64,000 nucleotides of DNA from Clostridia bacterium (GTDB taxonomy: Bacteria; Bacillota; Clostridia; Christensenellales; CAG-314), in NCBI GenBank assembly GCA_028703495.1, contig JAQVMT010000005.1:43600-107599 (forward strand), read 5' to 3'. Position 1 is the stretch's first letter, and each line of letters begins with the position of its first letter. The notes under the pieces were generated by a model, which saw only the letters and a list, made by a program, of their open reading frames with translations, searched no databases and was not told where the DNA came from. This document shows, in pieces, positions 16,353 through 23,882 of this stretch. The translations under genes were made by a program, and so were the position numbers.

Positions 16353-18302
16353 ATGGAGAACAACCAAGCCCAAATGAAGCTAAACTACAAAAAGACGATA
16401 TACGTCGGATTTGCTTTCTTTCTCATATGCGCGTTTTGGCAGGCATACGAGGCGTTGGTGCCGATTATGCTCATCAACAAGTTCGGATTGAATCAAACTT
16501 GGTCGGGTGTGATTATGGCTTTGGACAACATACTTGCCTTATTTATGTTGCCGTTATTTGGAGCTTTGTCCGACAAGACGAGGACGAAGCTCGGCAAGAG
16601 AACGCCATACATACTTATCGGAACGCTTTGCTCGGTGGTGTTATTTGTCGGATTGAGCTTTGTGGACTATGCCCAGCTGAAAAACAACCTCAATTATTCG
16701 GGAGTGGAGGTCGGAACGCAAGCCGAGGCGCAGTTGCTATATGACAGCAATCCCACTATTTCCATATCCGATGCAGGCGAGGACGATGCTTTTTTCGACA
16801 GATTGTTTTCCTCCAAAACGCGGAAGGAGCTGAATGACTGGTTGACCGATGAGGGTAGAATAGCAAATCAAACGGAGAAATACCAAAGTAATATGAAAGC
16901 CTTCCTAAACGGAGAATCCGCTGTCAATCCGTTGATGTTTTACGGAGTTTTTGACATAACGGCAACGATTGGAGAGTGGCAGGAGTACTACAACGTCAAG
17001 AACGAGCTGACAGCTTTGGCAAAAGGCGGTGATGCGGATGCTGCAACAGCCTATTTAAATGGGCTGGATGCAACGGTATACGGCTTTTTTACGGCAACGG
17101 ACGAGGCGAGCTATGTAAAAATTCCGATGAAAATTCCCTCCAAGAGCTTGGCGGGAGCGGAGCTGAATGACGAGCAGAAGGCGTTGTCGGCAACTACCGA
17201 AAGTATATCTGCAGTCGGAGCAAGTGCATCCCTTAACACCGCATATTCGGAGTTTATCGCAACCGCAAGAAGCGGTTACGCTTGGGAAAGGACTGTCGCA
17301 AACCCCTATTTAATCGTGATATTTATTGTAATACTACTATTTGTGCTGATTGCGATGGCGACGTTTCGTTCTCCCGCAGTCGCGTTAATGCCCGATGTAA
17401 CGCTTAAACCCCTAAGGAGCAAGGCAAATGCCGTGATCAATCTTATGGGAACGGCAGGCGGCTTAATTGTATTGGCTTTGGGAATTGCTTTTGCCACGAC
17501 GAGTGCAGAAAATGCACTTATGAATTATGTTCCGTATATTGCCTGCGTGGGTGGCATTATGCTTATCGCGCTTGCGATATTTATGTGGAAGGTCAAAGAA
17601 CCCAAGCTTGTTACGCATATGCAGTCAGAGGCGAAGCAATTCGGGATAGATGAGCAAACCAGCGACGAAACCTCTAACGGGACTGCGACAAAGCTGACCA
17701 AGCCTCAAAGAAGATCGTTGTTGTTTTTGTTGGCATCGGTCGCACTTTGGTTTTTTGCGTTCAACGCAATCACAACCAAATATTCGGTTTACGCAACCAA
17801 TATTTTGGATAAGGATTACAATTTATCGCTGTTAATCGCGCAGGGAGCAGCAATTGCCGCATATTTGCCCGTAGGTATGGTCGCAACCAAATGGGGCAGA
17901 AAAAAGACGATTTTGGGCGGTGTTTTGATGTTGACGGCGGCTTTTGTTATAGGCTCGTTTTTCACTGCGGAAACTAGCGACCTCGTCGTTTACCTATCGT
18001 TTATACTAGCCGGAATCGCTTGGGCTACAATAAACGTCAACTCCTTCCCGATGGTTGTGGAAATGAGTACGGGCGCCAACGTCGGAAAATACACAGGTTA
18101 TTACTACACGGCTAGTATGGCGGCGCAAATCGTCACGCCGATTTTAAGCGGTATTATTATGGACACTGCGCTTGGAATGAAAATACTGTTCCCTTATGGT
18201 GCGTTTTTTGCGGCAATCGCATTCGTTACGATGCTGTTCGTAAAGCACGGCGACAGCGAGAAGCTATCTGCAAAGGTCAAAACCAACGCCGCCAAGGAGT
18301 AA
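16353..18302 (+). CDS. MFS/GPH-type sugar transporter with large extracytoplasmic insertion
   Basis: This 649-residue major-facilitator protein resembles the glycoside/SLC45-like symporters. Three helices (about residues 16-40, 48-72 and 84-105) flank GALSDKTRTKLGKRTPYI, a typical cytoplasmic loop with the conserved Asp and basic residues. Then comes an insertion of about 210 residues (108-316), hydrophilic and without clear helices, before the fourth membrane segment (NPYLIVIFIVILLFV). The predicted topology puts this insertion outside the cell. The rest resumes a normal MFS pattern with a second charged loop at VATKWGRKK. ATG 16353 has TCGGAGG upstream. The substrate is probably an oligosaccharide, by family inference only. 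Confidence 0.82.
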   Translation: MENNQAQMKLNYKKTIYVGFAFFLICAFWQAYEALVPIMLINKFGLNQTWSGVIMALDNILALFMLPLFGALSDKTRTKLGKRTPYILIGTLCSVVLFVGLSFVDYAQLKNNLNYSGVEVGTQAEAQLLYDSNPTISISDAGEDDAFFDRLFSSKTRKELNDWLTDEGRIANQTEKYQSNMKAFLNGESAVNPLMFYGVFDITATIGEWQEYYNVKNELTALAKGGDADAATAYLNGLDATVYGFFTATDEASYVKIPMKIPSKSLAGAELNDEQKALSATTESISAVGASASLNTAYSEFIATARSGYAWERTVANPYLIVIFIVILLFVLIAMATFRSPAVALMPDVTLKPLRSKANAVINLMGTAGGLIVLALGIAFATTSAENALMNYVPYIACVGGIMLIALAIFMWKVKEPKLVTHMQSEAKQFGIDEQTSDETSNGTATKLTKPQRRSLLFLLASVALWFFAFNAITTKYSVYATNILDKDYNLSLLIAQGAAIAAYLPVGMVATKWGRKKTILGGVLMLTAAFVIGSFFTAETSDLVVYLSFILAGIAWATINVNSFPMVVEMSTGANVGKYTGYYYTASMAAQIVTPILSGIIMDTALGMKILFPYGAFFAAIAFVTMLFVKHGDSEKLSAKVKTNAAKE

Positions 18303-18580
18303 TTGCACCAGCGCGCTTGTCGTGCTTTACTGGTTAGTTTATGTATTGCGACAGCGAAAAGCTCTCTGCTAAGGTCAAAACCAACGCCGCCAATGAAAAA
18401 TTGGTCTTTCGCACTGTTCGTGTGGACTGGGTGCGGTGGCGGCGAATAGATTTAGGCTAAGTTCAATGACAACGTTGCCAAGTAGTAATGAAACTTACTT
18501 GTGTAGTGACTAAGCGCGGTGACGGCGAATAGATTTAGGCTAAGTTCAAAGCCAATGTTGCCAAGAGATAGTTCATCGGT
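18247..18580. repeat. Degenerate tandem copies of the transporter 3' end
   Basis: The last codons of the MFS gene (GCGACAGCGAGAAGCTATCTG...AACGCCGCCAAGGAGTAA) recur at 18346-18395 with few changes. Two further related copies at about 18437-18485 and 18520-18570 share GGCGAATAGATTTAGGCTAAG and end as AACGTTGCCAAGTAG and AATGTTGCCAAGAGATAG, again with stop codons in register. Confidence 0.75.
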
Positions 18581-18632
18581 TTAGCCGTTCAAAGGGCTAT
18601 CTCGTTGCGTTTTTCGAAATGAAGCGATTTGC

Positions 18633-18661
18633 TTGACTTGGCAAAGCTTTGGCGTTATAAT
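18633..18661 (+). promoter_or_regulatory. Sigma-A promoter of the small lipoprotein gene
   Basis: TTGACT, a 17-base spacer and TATAAT. It overlaps the 5' part of the ORF-track frame, which supports the later start at 18698. Confidence 0.8.
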
Positions 18662-18697
18662 TATGAGGTAAATATTTCAAAACAGGAGGATTTAACA

Positions 18698-19057
18698 ATG
18701 AAAAAGTTTTCTAAGGTTCTTGTCGCACTGATTGCGGCGATGATGTTGCTCTCGTTGGTTGCTTGCGGTCCCTCGGGTGAGTATAAGCTTGTATCGGTGA
18801 GCTATGGCTCAACGACGATTTCAAGTGAGTCGATTACGGGATCGGTCAAGATTAATTCCGATAAAACCTATACGATGACCTATACGTTTTCTTTATTAGG
18901 ATCAAATATCTCGGATACTAGTGTCGGAACGTGGGAGAAGGTAGACGGCAATATAGTATTTACTAATGAAGACGGAACTGCTGTTACCGCGACCTTGGAG
19001 AAGGGCGTTTTAACCATTTCTAATGGCGGAACATCAATGGTTTTTGAAAAGTTATAA
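18698..19057 (+). CDS. Small lipoprotein, lipocalin-like
   Basis: This is a 119-residue exported lipoprotein. MKKFSKVLVALIAAMMLLSLVAC carries a lipobox (LVAC, lipid-modified Cys23). The mature part, about 95 residues, reads as a short beta-rich domain (GEYKLVSVSY...YTMTYTF...VGTWEKVDGNIVFTNEDG...) resembling the lipocalin-like domains common in Clostridia lipoproteins. I chose ATG 18698 over the ORF-track start because CAGGAGG is correctly spaced and the promoter lies just upstream. The ligand and role are unknown. A terminator follows. Confidence 0.8.
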   Translation: MKKFSKVLVALIAAMMLLSLVACGPSGEYKLVSVSYGSTTISSESITGSVKINSDKTYTMTYTFSLLGSNISDTSVGTWEKVDGNIVFTNEDGTAVTATLEKGVLTISNGGTSMVFEKL

Positions 19058-19129
19058 TACATTCTGCCGTTTTCAATCGGATTAATAGTTTAACTCGGTT
19101 GCTTTTTGCGGATAGCGAGTGCTAAAAAA

Positions 19130-19157
19130 GAAGTTGCGAAGATCGCAACTTTTTTTG
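19130..19157 (+). terminator. Terminator after the small lipoprotein gene
   Basis: AGTTGCGA / TCGCAACT stem with a 3-base loop followed by seven Ts. Confidence 0.85.
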
Positions 19158-19234
19158 ACAAAAAAGAAAATGCGCACATAGCATTGGCATGGTGCGCCGC
19201 AAGAAGCAAGACTAGGAACTCTGTTAATGTTGGG

Positions 19235-19450
19235 TTACAATCCGTTAGCGGTGAAGAACGCATTTGAAATACTACTCGTACCCGACGAACAGTTCTGCGT
19301 ATTGCAGCAGACGATTTTCGGGTTGCAACAAAGTCCGAAAGCCATTATTGCCAGAGCCACAATAATCGCGATATTGAGTGAAAGCTTATTGTCCTTGTCT
19401 AGAACAGCGTATAATAAGAATAAGTAAAGCAAATTGTTGGTAAGGCTCAT
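19235..19450 (-). CDS. Small Cys-rich membrane protein (hypothetical)
   Basis: A 71-residue minus-strand frame starts at ATG 19450 after a well-placed AGGAGGG (six bases). The N-terminal half has two hydrophobic stretches (NNLLYLFLLYAVL and NIAIIVALAIMAFG); the second half carries CCNPKIVCCNTQNC, five Cys within 14 residues. I do not recognise a family. The ribosome-binding site and membrane character make it more credible than the overlapping plus-strand frame (19227-19427), which has no ribosome-binding site. Confidence 0.5.
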   Translation of the reverse strand: MSLTNNLLYLFLLYAVLDKDNKLSLNIAIIVALAIMAFGLCCNPKIVCCNTQNCSSGTSSISNAFFTANGL

Positions 19451-19920
19451 AATTAACCCTCCTGTCAATATAGGATATGCGCGATTTGCTCGGTTTGTGC
19501 GCCGAAAGCGCGAATATGTGTGACAAATGGACCATTATGATATGGCTAAGCTGTTTCAAGTGCGTGGAAAGCTAGGTATACGCCGAAAGTGCGAATACGT
19601 GTGGCAAATGGACCATTATGATATGGCTTTAAGCTGCATTAAGTGCGTGGAAAGCTAGGTATACGCCGAAAGTGCGAATACGCTTGCATTAAGGCTTACA
19701 ATATGTTATACTAAAACGCTTCTTGATTGCAAATAATCTTCGGCGTTTATTGGTTTGGATTATCCAAATTGTCGATGCCCAGTGCTGCTATGCTATGCGC
19801 TTTTGGTTATCTAAACCAATAGATATGCTAGTTCTTATAAATAATTCAGGAAGCTACCTGGTTTCATATTTCAATGAAAATGCATATAGGGCTTTATAGA
19901 TAAAGGAAATCGAAGGGACT
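19451..19920. other. Intergenic region upstream of uvrC
   Basis: No gene-like frame is present. It contains the tandem repeat at 19500-19690 and then AT-rich DNA with no clear promoter that I can support. Confidence 0.5.
19500..19692. repeat. Tandem repeat, two and a third copies of about 82 bp
   Basis: The unit CGCCGAAAG.GCGAATA.GTGTG.CAAATGGACCATTATGATATGGCT...GTGCGTGGAAAGCTAGGTATA occurs at 19500-19580 and 19581-19663, and starts again at 19664. The full copies differ at only a few positions plus a short insertion. Confidence 0.85.
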
Positions 19921-21744
19921 ATGAAGGTTAAAGATAACATCAAGGATAAGCTTGCCAAGTTGCCGTCTCAAAGCGGCGTTTATATTATGCTGAATAATGA
20001 GGGGCGGATACTGTACGTCGGCAAAGCTAAGGTACTTAAAAACCGAGTAAGGCAGTATTTTCAAGCTACGAAAAAGCCGCGCAAGGTTCGGGCGATGGTG
20101 TCGAAGGTGGACGATTTTCGCTATATTGTGACCGAGAGTGAAACCGATGCCTTCAGTTTGGAAAACAATCTAATAAAAAAGTACAATCCGCCGTACAACA
20201 TTCTGCTGAAGGACGGCAAGGAGTACGCATACATCAAGATTGATGTCAAGAGCGACTTTCCCAAAATACTGATGACTAGGAAGGTGGTGCGTGACGGCGC
20301 GAAGTATTTCGGTCCGCTGGTGTCGGGAGTGAGGGCTTTGTTGGAGCTTTTGGGCGGAATATTCCCGACTGTGACCTGCAACGTGGATTACCAACGTTTA
20401 CCCAAGGGCTTTAGACCTTGTTTGAAGAAGGATTTGGGGACGTGCGCGGCTCCGTGCGCCGGTCTGATAAGCAAGGAAGCTTACAGGGAGATCATAGACA
20501 GGGCGGTGGAAACGCTAGAGGGCGATGACAGCTATGCAAGAGGAGTAATCACGCAAAAAATGACCGAAGCCAGCCTAGCTATGCAATACGAGGCGGCTAT
20601 CGAGTATCGGAATATGCTCCAAGCGTTGGACAATCTCAAGGATAAGCGAGTTGTGAATACAGGCAAGCTGATCGACTGCGACATATTTGCGATAGTAACC
20701 AACGGTATCAACAATGCCGTATCAGTACTATGTGTGAGGAGGGGCAGAATTATTTTCGCCGACAATTATCTAATCGACGATGCCGCGATAGACACAGAGG
20801 AGAGCTTGTCGTCTTTTATCCGCGCGTATATCGAGAGCTCTGAGGGCGACGAAAGGAATTTGATTACTAACGTTAAGCTAGACGACGGCGAAGCGGTTGC
20901 AAAGTATTTGAGCGGGCTTAAGGGTGTGAATATAGCGGTTAAATGCGCCCAGAAGGGTATAAAAAGGCAGTTGGTCGATATGGCGGAGAAGAATGCGACC
21001 GAGTATCTCGACAAGCGGCAGAGCGCGGAAGACAAGCTGTTTAACACGACTGTCGGCGCGATAACGCAGCTGAAAAACGATTTGGGTTTGAGTAAGCTGC
21101 CGCGAAGAATCGAGTGCTATGACATAAGCCACCTAAGCGGAACGGATATGGTCGCGAGCATGACTGTATTCACCGATGGGCAGAAGGACAGCAAGGCTTA
21201 TCGGCATTACAAGATAAAGACGGTCGAGGGCAACAACGACTTTGCCTGCATGAAGGAGGTGCTTTTGCGGCGGTTCGAGAAGCTGAACGAGGGTGACCTG
21301 CGCTTCGGAGCGGTCCCCGATTTGATAGTGGTAGACGGCGGCAAGGGACAGCTTACCTACGCACTTGAGGCAAGGGAGGAAAGCGGGCAAAATGTTGAAA
21401 TTATCAGCCTTGCCAAGCGTTTCGAGCTTGTGTATCTTCCAGATGAAAGCGAGCCTGTGGAGCTTGTCAAAAACAGCTTCGCATACAATCTGCTTGTTAA
21501 CATAAGGGACGAGGCACACAGATTCGCAATCACCTATCAACGCGGCTTACACGCCAAAAGCACGATCAAATCCGAGCTAACGGCAATCGACGGCATAGGC
21601 GAAAAGCGAGCCGCCGCGCTCATTCGGCTTTTCAAATCGATAAACGGAATCAAAAAAGCGACAGCGGAACAGCTGATTGAAGTGGGACTTTCCGAAAAGC
21701 TTGCCCAAAGCGTTTTGGACTATTTTGCAAAGCGCGACAGCTGA
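19921..21744 (+). CDS. uvrC: UvrC, excinuclease ABC subunit C
   Basis: This is the nuclease subunit of UvrABC nucleotide excision repair, making the 3' and 5' incisions at a damage site marked by UvrB. The N-terminal GIY-YIG domain (GVYIMLNNEGRILYVGKAKVLKNRV) is intact. A UVR motif region follows near residues 200-240, then the RNase H-like second nuclease domain (IECYDISHLSGTDMVASMTVF; LIVVDGGKGQL) and C-terminal helix-hairpin-helix motifs (LTAIDGIGEKRAAALI). The length of 607 is standard. The ribosome-binding site is weak (GAAGGGACT close to ATG 19921). Confidence 0.95.
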   Translation: MKVKDNIKDKLAKLPSQSGVYIMLNNEGRILYVGKAKVLKNRVRQYFQATKKPRKVRAMVSKVDDFRYIVTESETDAFSLENNLIKKYNPPYNILLKDGKEYAYIKIDVKSDFPKILMTRKVVRDGAKYFGPLVSGVRALLELLGGIFPTVTCNVDYQRLPKGFRPCLKKDLGTCAAPCAGLISKEAYREIIDRAVETLEGDDSYARGVITQKMTEASLAMQYEAAIEYRNMLQALDNLKDKRVVNTGKLIDCDIFAIVTNGINNAVSVLCVRRGRIIFADNYLIDDAAIDTEESLSSFIRAYIESSEGDERNLITNVKLDDGEAVAKYLSGLKGVNIAVKCAQKGIKRQLVDMAEKNATEYLDKRQSAEDKLFNTTVGAITQLKNDLGLSKLPRRIECYDISHLSGTDMVASMTVFTDGQKDSKAYRHYKIKTVEGNNDFACMKEVLLRRFEKLNEGDLRFGAVPDLIVVDGGKGQLTYALEAREESGQNVEIISLAKRFELVYLPDESEPVELVKNSFAYNLLVNIRDEAHRFAITYQRGLHAKSTIKSELTAIDGIGEKRAAALIRLFKSINGIKKATAEQLIEVGLSEKLAQSVLDYFAKRDS

Positions 21745-22020
21745 CAGCAAAGCCGCGTTTATTTCTGCCGTCTATCACAAACGCAACAGGGAATTGAAGG
21801 CGGTTAAAGATTCCAAATACCCTTGCTATATTGTAGGGGCGAACGGCAAAGCTGCTTTTAATTCTGACGCACAACTATGCTTTGGTTCCTACTAATCTTG
21901 CTATTTCGTAGGGGCGAACGGCAAAGCTGCGTTAAATGCGGCTGACGCGCTACTTTGCTTTGGCTCTTACTGACCCTGATATATCGTAGGGGCGAACCCA
22001 TGTGTTCGCCCGTAAATATA
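21745..22020. repeat. Repeats downstream of uvrC, with GTAGGGGCGAA palindromes
   Basis: The bases around the uvrC stop (GACAGCAAAGCCGCGTTTATTTCTG) are echoed by GGCAAAGCTGCTTTTAATTCTGACG and GGCAAAGCTGCGTTAAATGCGGCTGACG, each preceded by GTAGGGGCGAAC. The third palindrome, at about 21986-22012, is complete: GTAGGGGCGAACCCATGTG then TTCGCCCG. Confidence 0.65.
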
Positions 22021-22054
22021 TCGCTAATCCGTTTACATAGTAAAGAGGAACAGC

Positions 22055-22084
22055 CAAAAAAGTGGGCTACTGATGTAGCCCACT
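22055..22084 (-). terminator. Terminator of the GLUG-type lipoprotein gene
   Basis: A perfect 10-bp stem AGTGGGCTAC / GTAGCCCACT with a 4-base loop. On the minus strand it is followed by six Ts, about 80 bases after the stop of the gene at 22163. It may also act on the plus strand. Confidence 0.85.
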
Positions 22085-22162
22085 TTGGTTTACCTAAGTG
22101 TGTGGGGTGAGCGACGGATTTCGCTTACGCTTAGGGAGATGAAAACGAGGAGCGTATAATGA

Positions 22163-23734
22163 TTATGCTAAGGAGCAGAACACCGAGCCGTAGCCTACAA
22201 GAGCTTCAACATCAAACGCCATAACTATAATAGTATAGCCTTTGCTTTGTACTTGACAACCATCTAGGTTGAAAAGATAAAATCCTTCATTAGAAAGATA
22301 AAGCATTCTGGTTAACTGAGAATAAATGGACAAATCAGAAATGGACTTATATCCACTACACTCCGTTATGTAGTTATTAGTGTCGCTGATATTATCGAAC
22401 AGATCATAGTAAAAAATGCCTGTATCGCCTGCAGTTGTTACGTTGACTTTATAACTGTCGGGGTATCCGCCTAGACCGTCAATAAGCCTATATCTAAGTG
22501 CAAGAGTAGCGGTATATGTGTAAGTTTTTCCTGTGGGAGCAGTCAACGAAGTGTATTTTACAGTAGAACCCTTAGAAGGAGCCGTGATCGTTATTTTCGA
22601 TACTTTCTTTATGTTGTTATTGACAAAGTCGGATGAATTTGTAACAGAGCTGTCGAACTCGTTGGCTTTGGAAAAGCATACTATTGTACCAAGATTCTTG
22701 TTTGTTCCAATATATGCACTGTGACCTGATGTAACGTTGTCGACAAATCCGCTTACTGTATTACCTTGTAACGTACCATAATTTGCGCAGTTACTGAATG
22801 TAATATAGGATTGAGTGTTGGTCATATAACAGAACCCGCCCAACTCCGATGTCGATAGCGCACTTGCATAGTTATTGCAATTTGATATACTTAATGTGCA
22901 ACTCATATAAGCTAATTTATCGTGGTAATTATCATAATATAAATGCGAAGAATAAATTGCTCCAGAACCGTAACTCGTAACGAAGGAGCCATAGGTATTT
23001 ACATTCGTAATTGAATATTCGTTTGTATACCTATAGGTATTATCTGTTTCGTAGCTAAGCTGAGCATTATTAGGAGCGCAACTGAAAGCAATAATTCCCG
23101 CAAAGTCTGTAGTATTATTGAAGAAGATATTAACGTCATATATTGCAACACTTAACGTAGTCCTAAACAACGCGCGGGTAACATTATTAATTGAATAATT
23201 GTTTCCGTTTAGGTCGATGTTCTGCTTACTGATGCAGGTATTTCCCGTTTCCCCAAAATCGATATCGTTGACAAGCTTATAAAACTGCTTTGTTTCGTCA
23301 ACTTCTCCGTTGCTATCATTCATCAAGTGCCACTGCTCGGGAGTGGAAATAAGGTAAGGATCGTTTTCGGTTCCTTGTCCGCCGGCAAACGCACTTGCTG
23401 CTGTGATTGTGTACTGGAAGGTTGCCGATACGGTTACGCCGGCTTCGGTGTAAGATACGATCGCCGTGTATATGCCCGGTTCAAAAGCCGTGCTGAAATT
23501 TGTGATTGTGATATTGCTTTCGTACGTAGCGTTGTCGATGTCTGCCCATGCGCCATTCTTCTCATACTGAAGCCCGATTGTACTTAACAAGTCGACAGAT
23601 TCGCCCCGTGTAAACGTAGACTTTGGCAGGGAACTTATCCTTATTGCAGTAACATCACTATCCGTGAAGATGTTGCAACTGCAAAGCAGAAGCAAGCTGA
23701 GTAAACAAATTAACAAAATTGATATTTTTTTCAT
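22163..23734 (-). CDS. Surface lipoprotein with GLUG-type region
   Basis: This is a 523-residue lipoprotein: MKKISILLICLLSLLLLCSC has a lipobox-like LCSC (Cys20). Residues about 30-110 look like an Ig-like beta domain (VTAIRISSLPKSTFTRGESVDLLS...). The segment GGQGTENDPYLISTPEQWHLM...VNDIDFG..DLNGNNYSINNV matches the start of GLUG/The-word-type repeat regions found in Bacillota surface proteins. The C-terminal third is rich in Tyr, Ser and Asn and unassigned. The ribosome-binding site TTGGAGAAA precedes the start. It lies 3' of the prepilin-like gene on the same strand and may be co-transcribed. Confidence 0.75.
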   Translation of the reverse strand: MKKISILLICLLSLLLLCSCNIFTDSDVTAIRISSLPKSTFTRGESVDLLSTIGLQYEKNGAWADIDNATYESNITITNFSTAFEPGIYTAIVSYTEAGVTVSATFQYTITAASAFAGGQGTENDPYLISTPEQWHLMNDSNGEVDETKQFYKLVNDIDFGETGNTCISKQNIDLNGNNYSINNVTRALFRTTLSVAIYDVNIFFNNTTDFAGIIAFSCAPNNAQLSYETDNTYRYTNEYSITNVNTYGSFVTSYGSGAIYSSHLYYDNYHDKLAYMSCTLSISNCNNYASALSTSELGGFCYMTNTQSYITFSNCANYGTLQGNTVSGFVDNVTSGHSAYIGTNKNLGTIVCFSKANEFDSSVTNSSDFVNNNIKKVSKITITAPSKGSTVKYTSLTAPTGKTYTYTATLALRYRLIDGLGGYPDSYKVNVTTAGDTGIFYYDLFDNISDTNNYITECSGYKSISDLSIYSQLTRMLYLSNEGFYLFNLDGCQVQSKGYTIIVMAFDVEALVGYGSVFCSLA

Positions 23735-23882
23735 AATTTTTCTCCAAATTTATGTGTATTTACAATTGCGTATGCAATATGTATTATTGTTGAATCGCCC
23801 TTAAGTGTCAGGAATATTGTCCGATACCACTCTGACGTCTTAAGCGTTGTGTAATGCCAATCGGGTGAGGGTCTAATCAAGG

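Noticed and set aside
19227-19427. 66-residue plus-strand ORF
   Set aside because: It is antisense to the small membrane protein that has the proper ribosome-binding site.
19500-19692. Possible CRISPR-like array
   Set aside because: The repeats are direct head-to-tail duplications of about 82 bp with no unique spacers.
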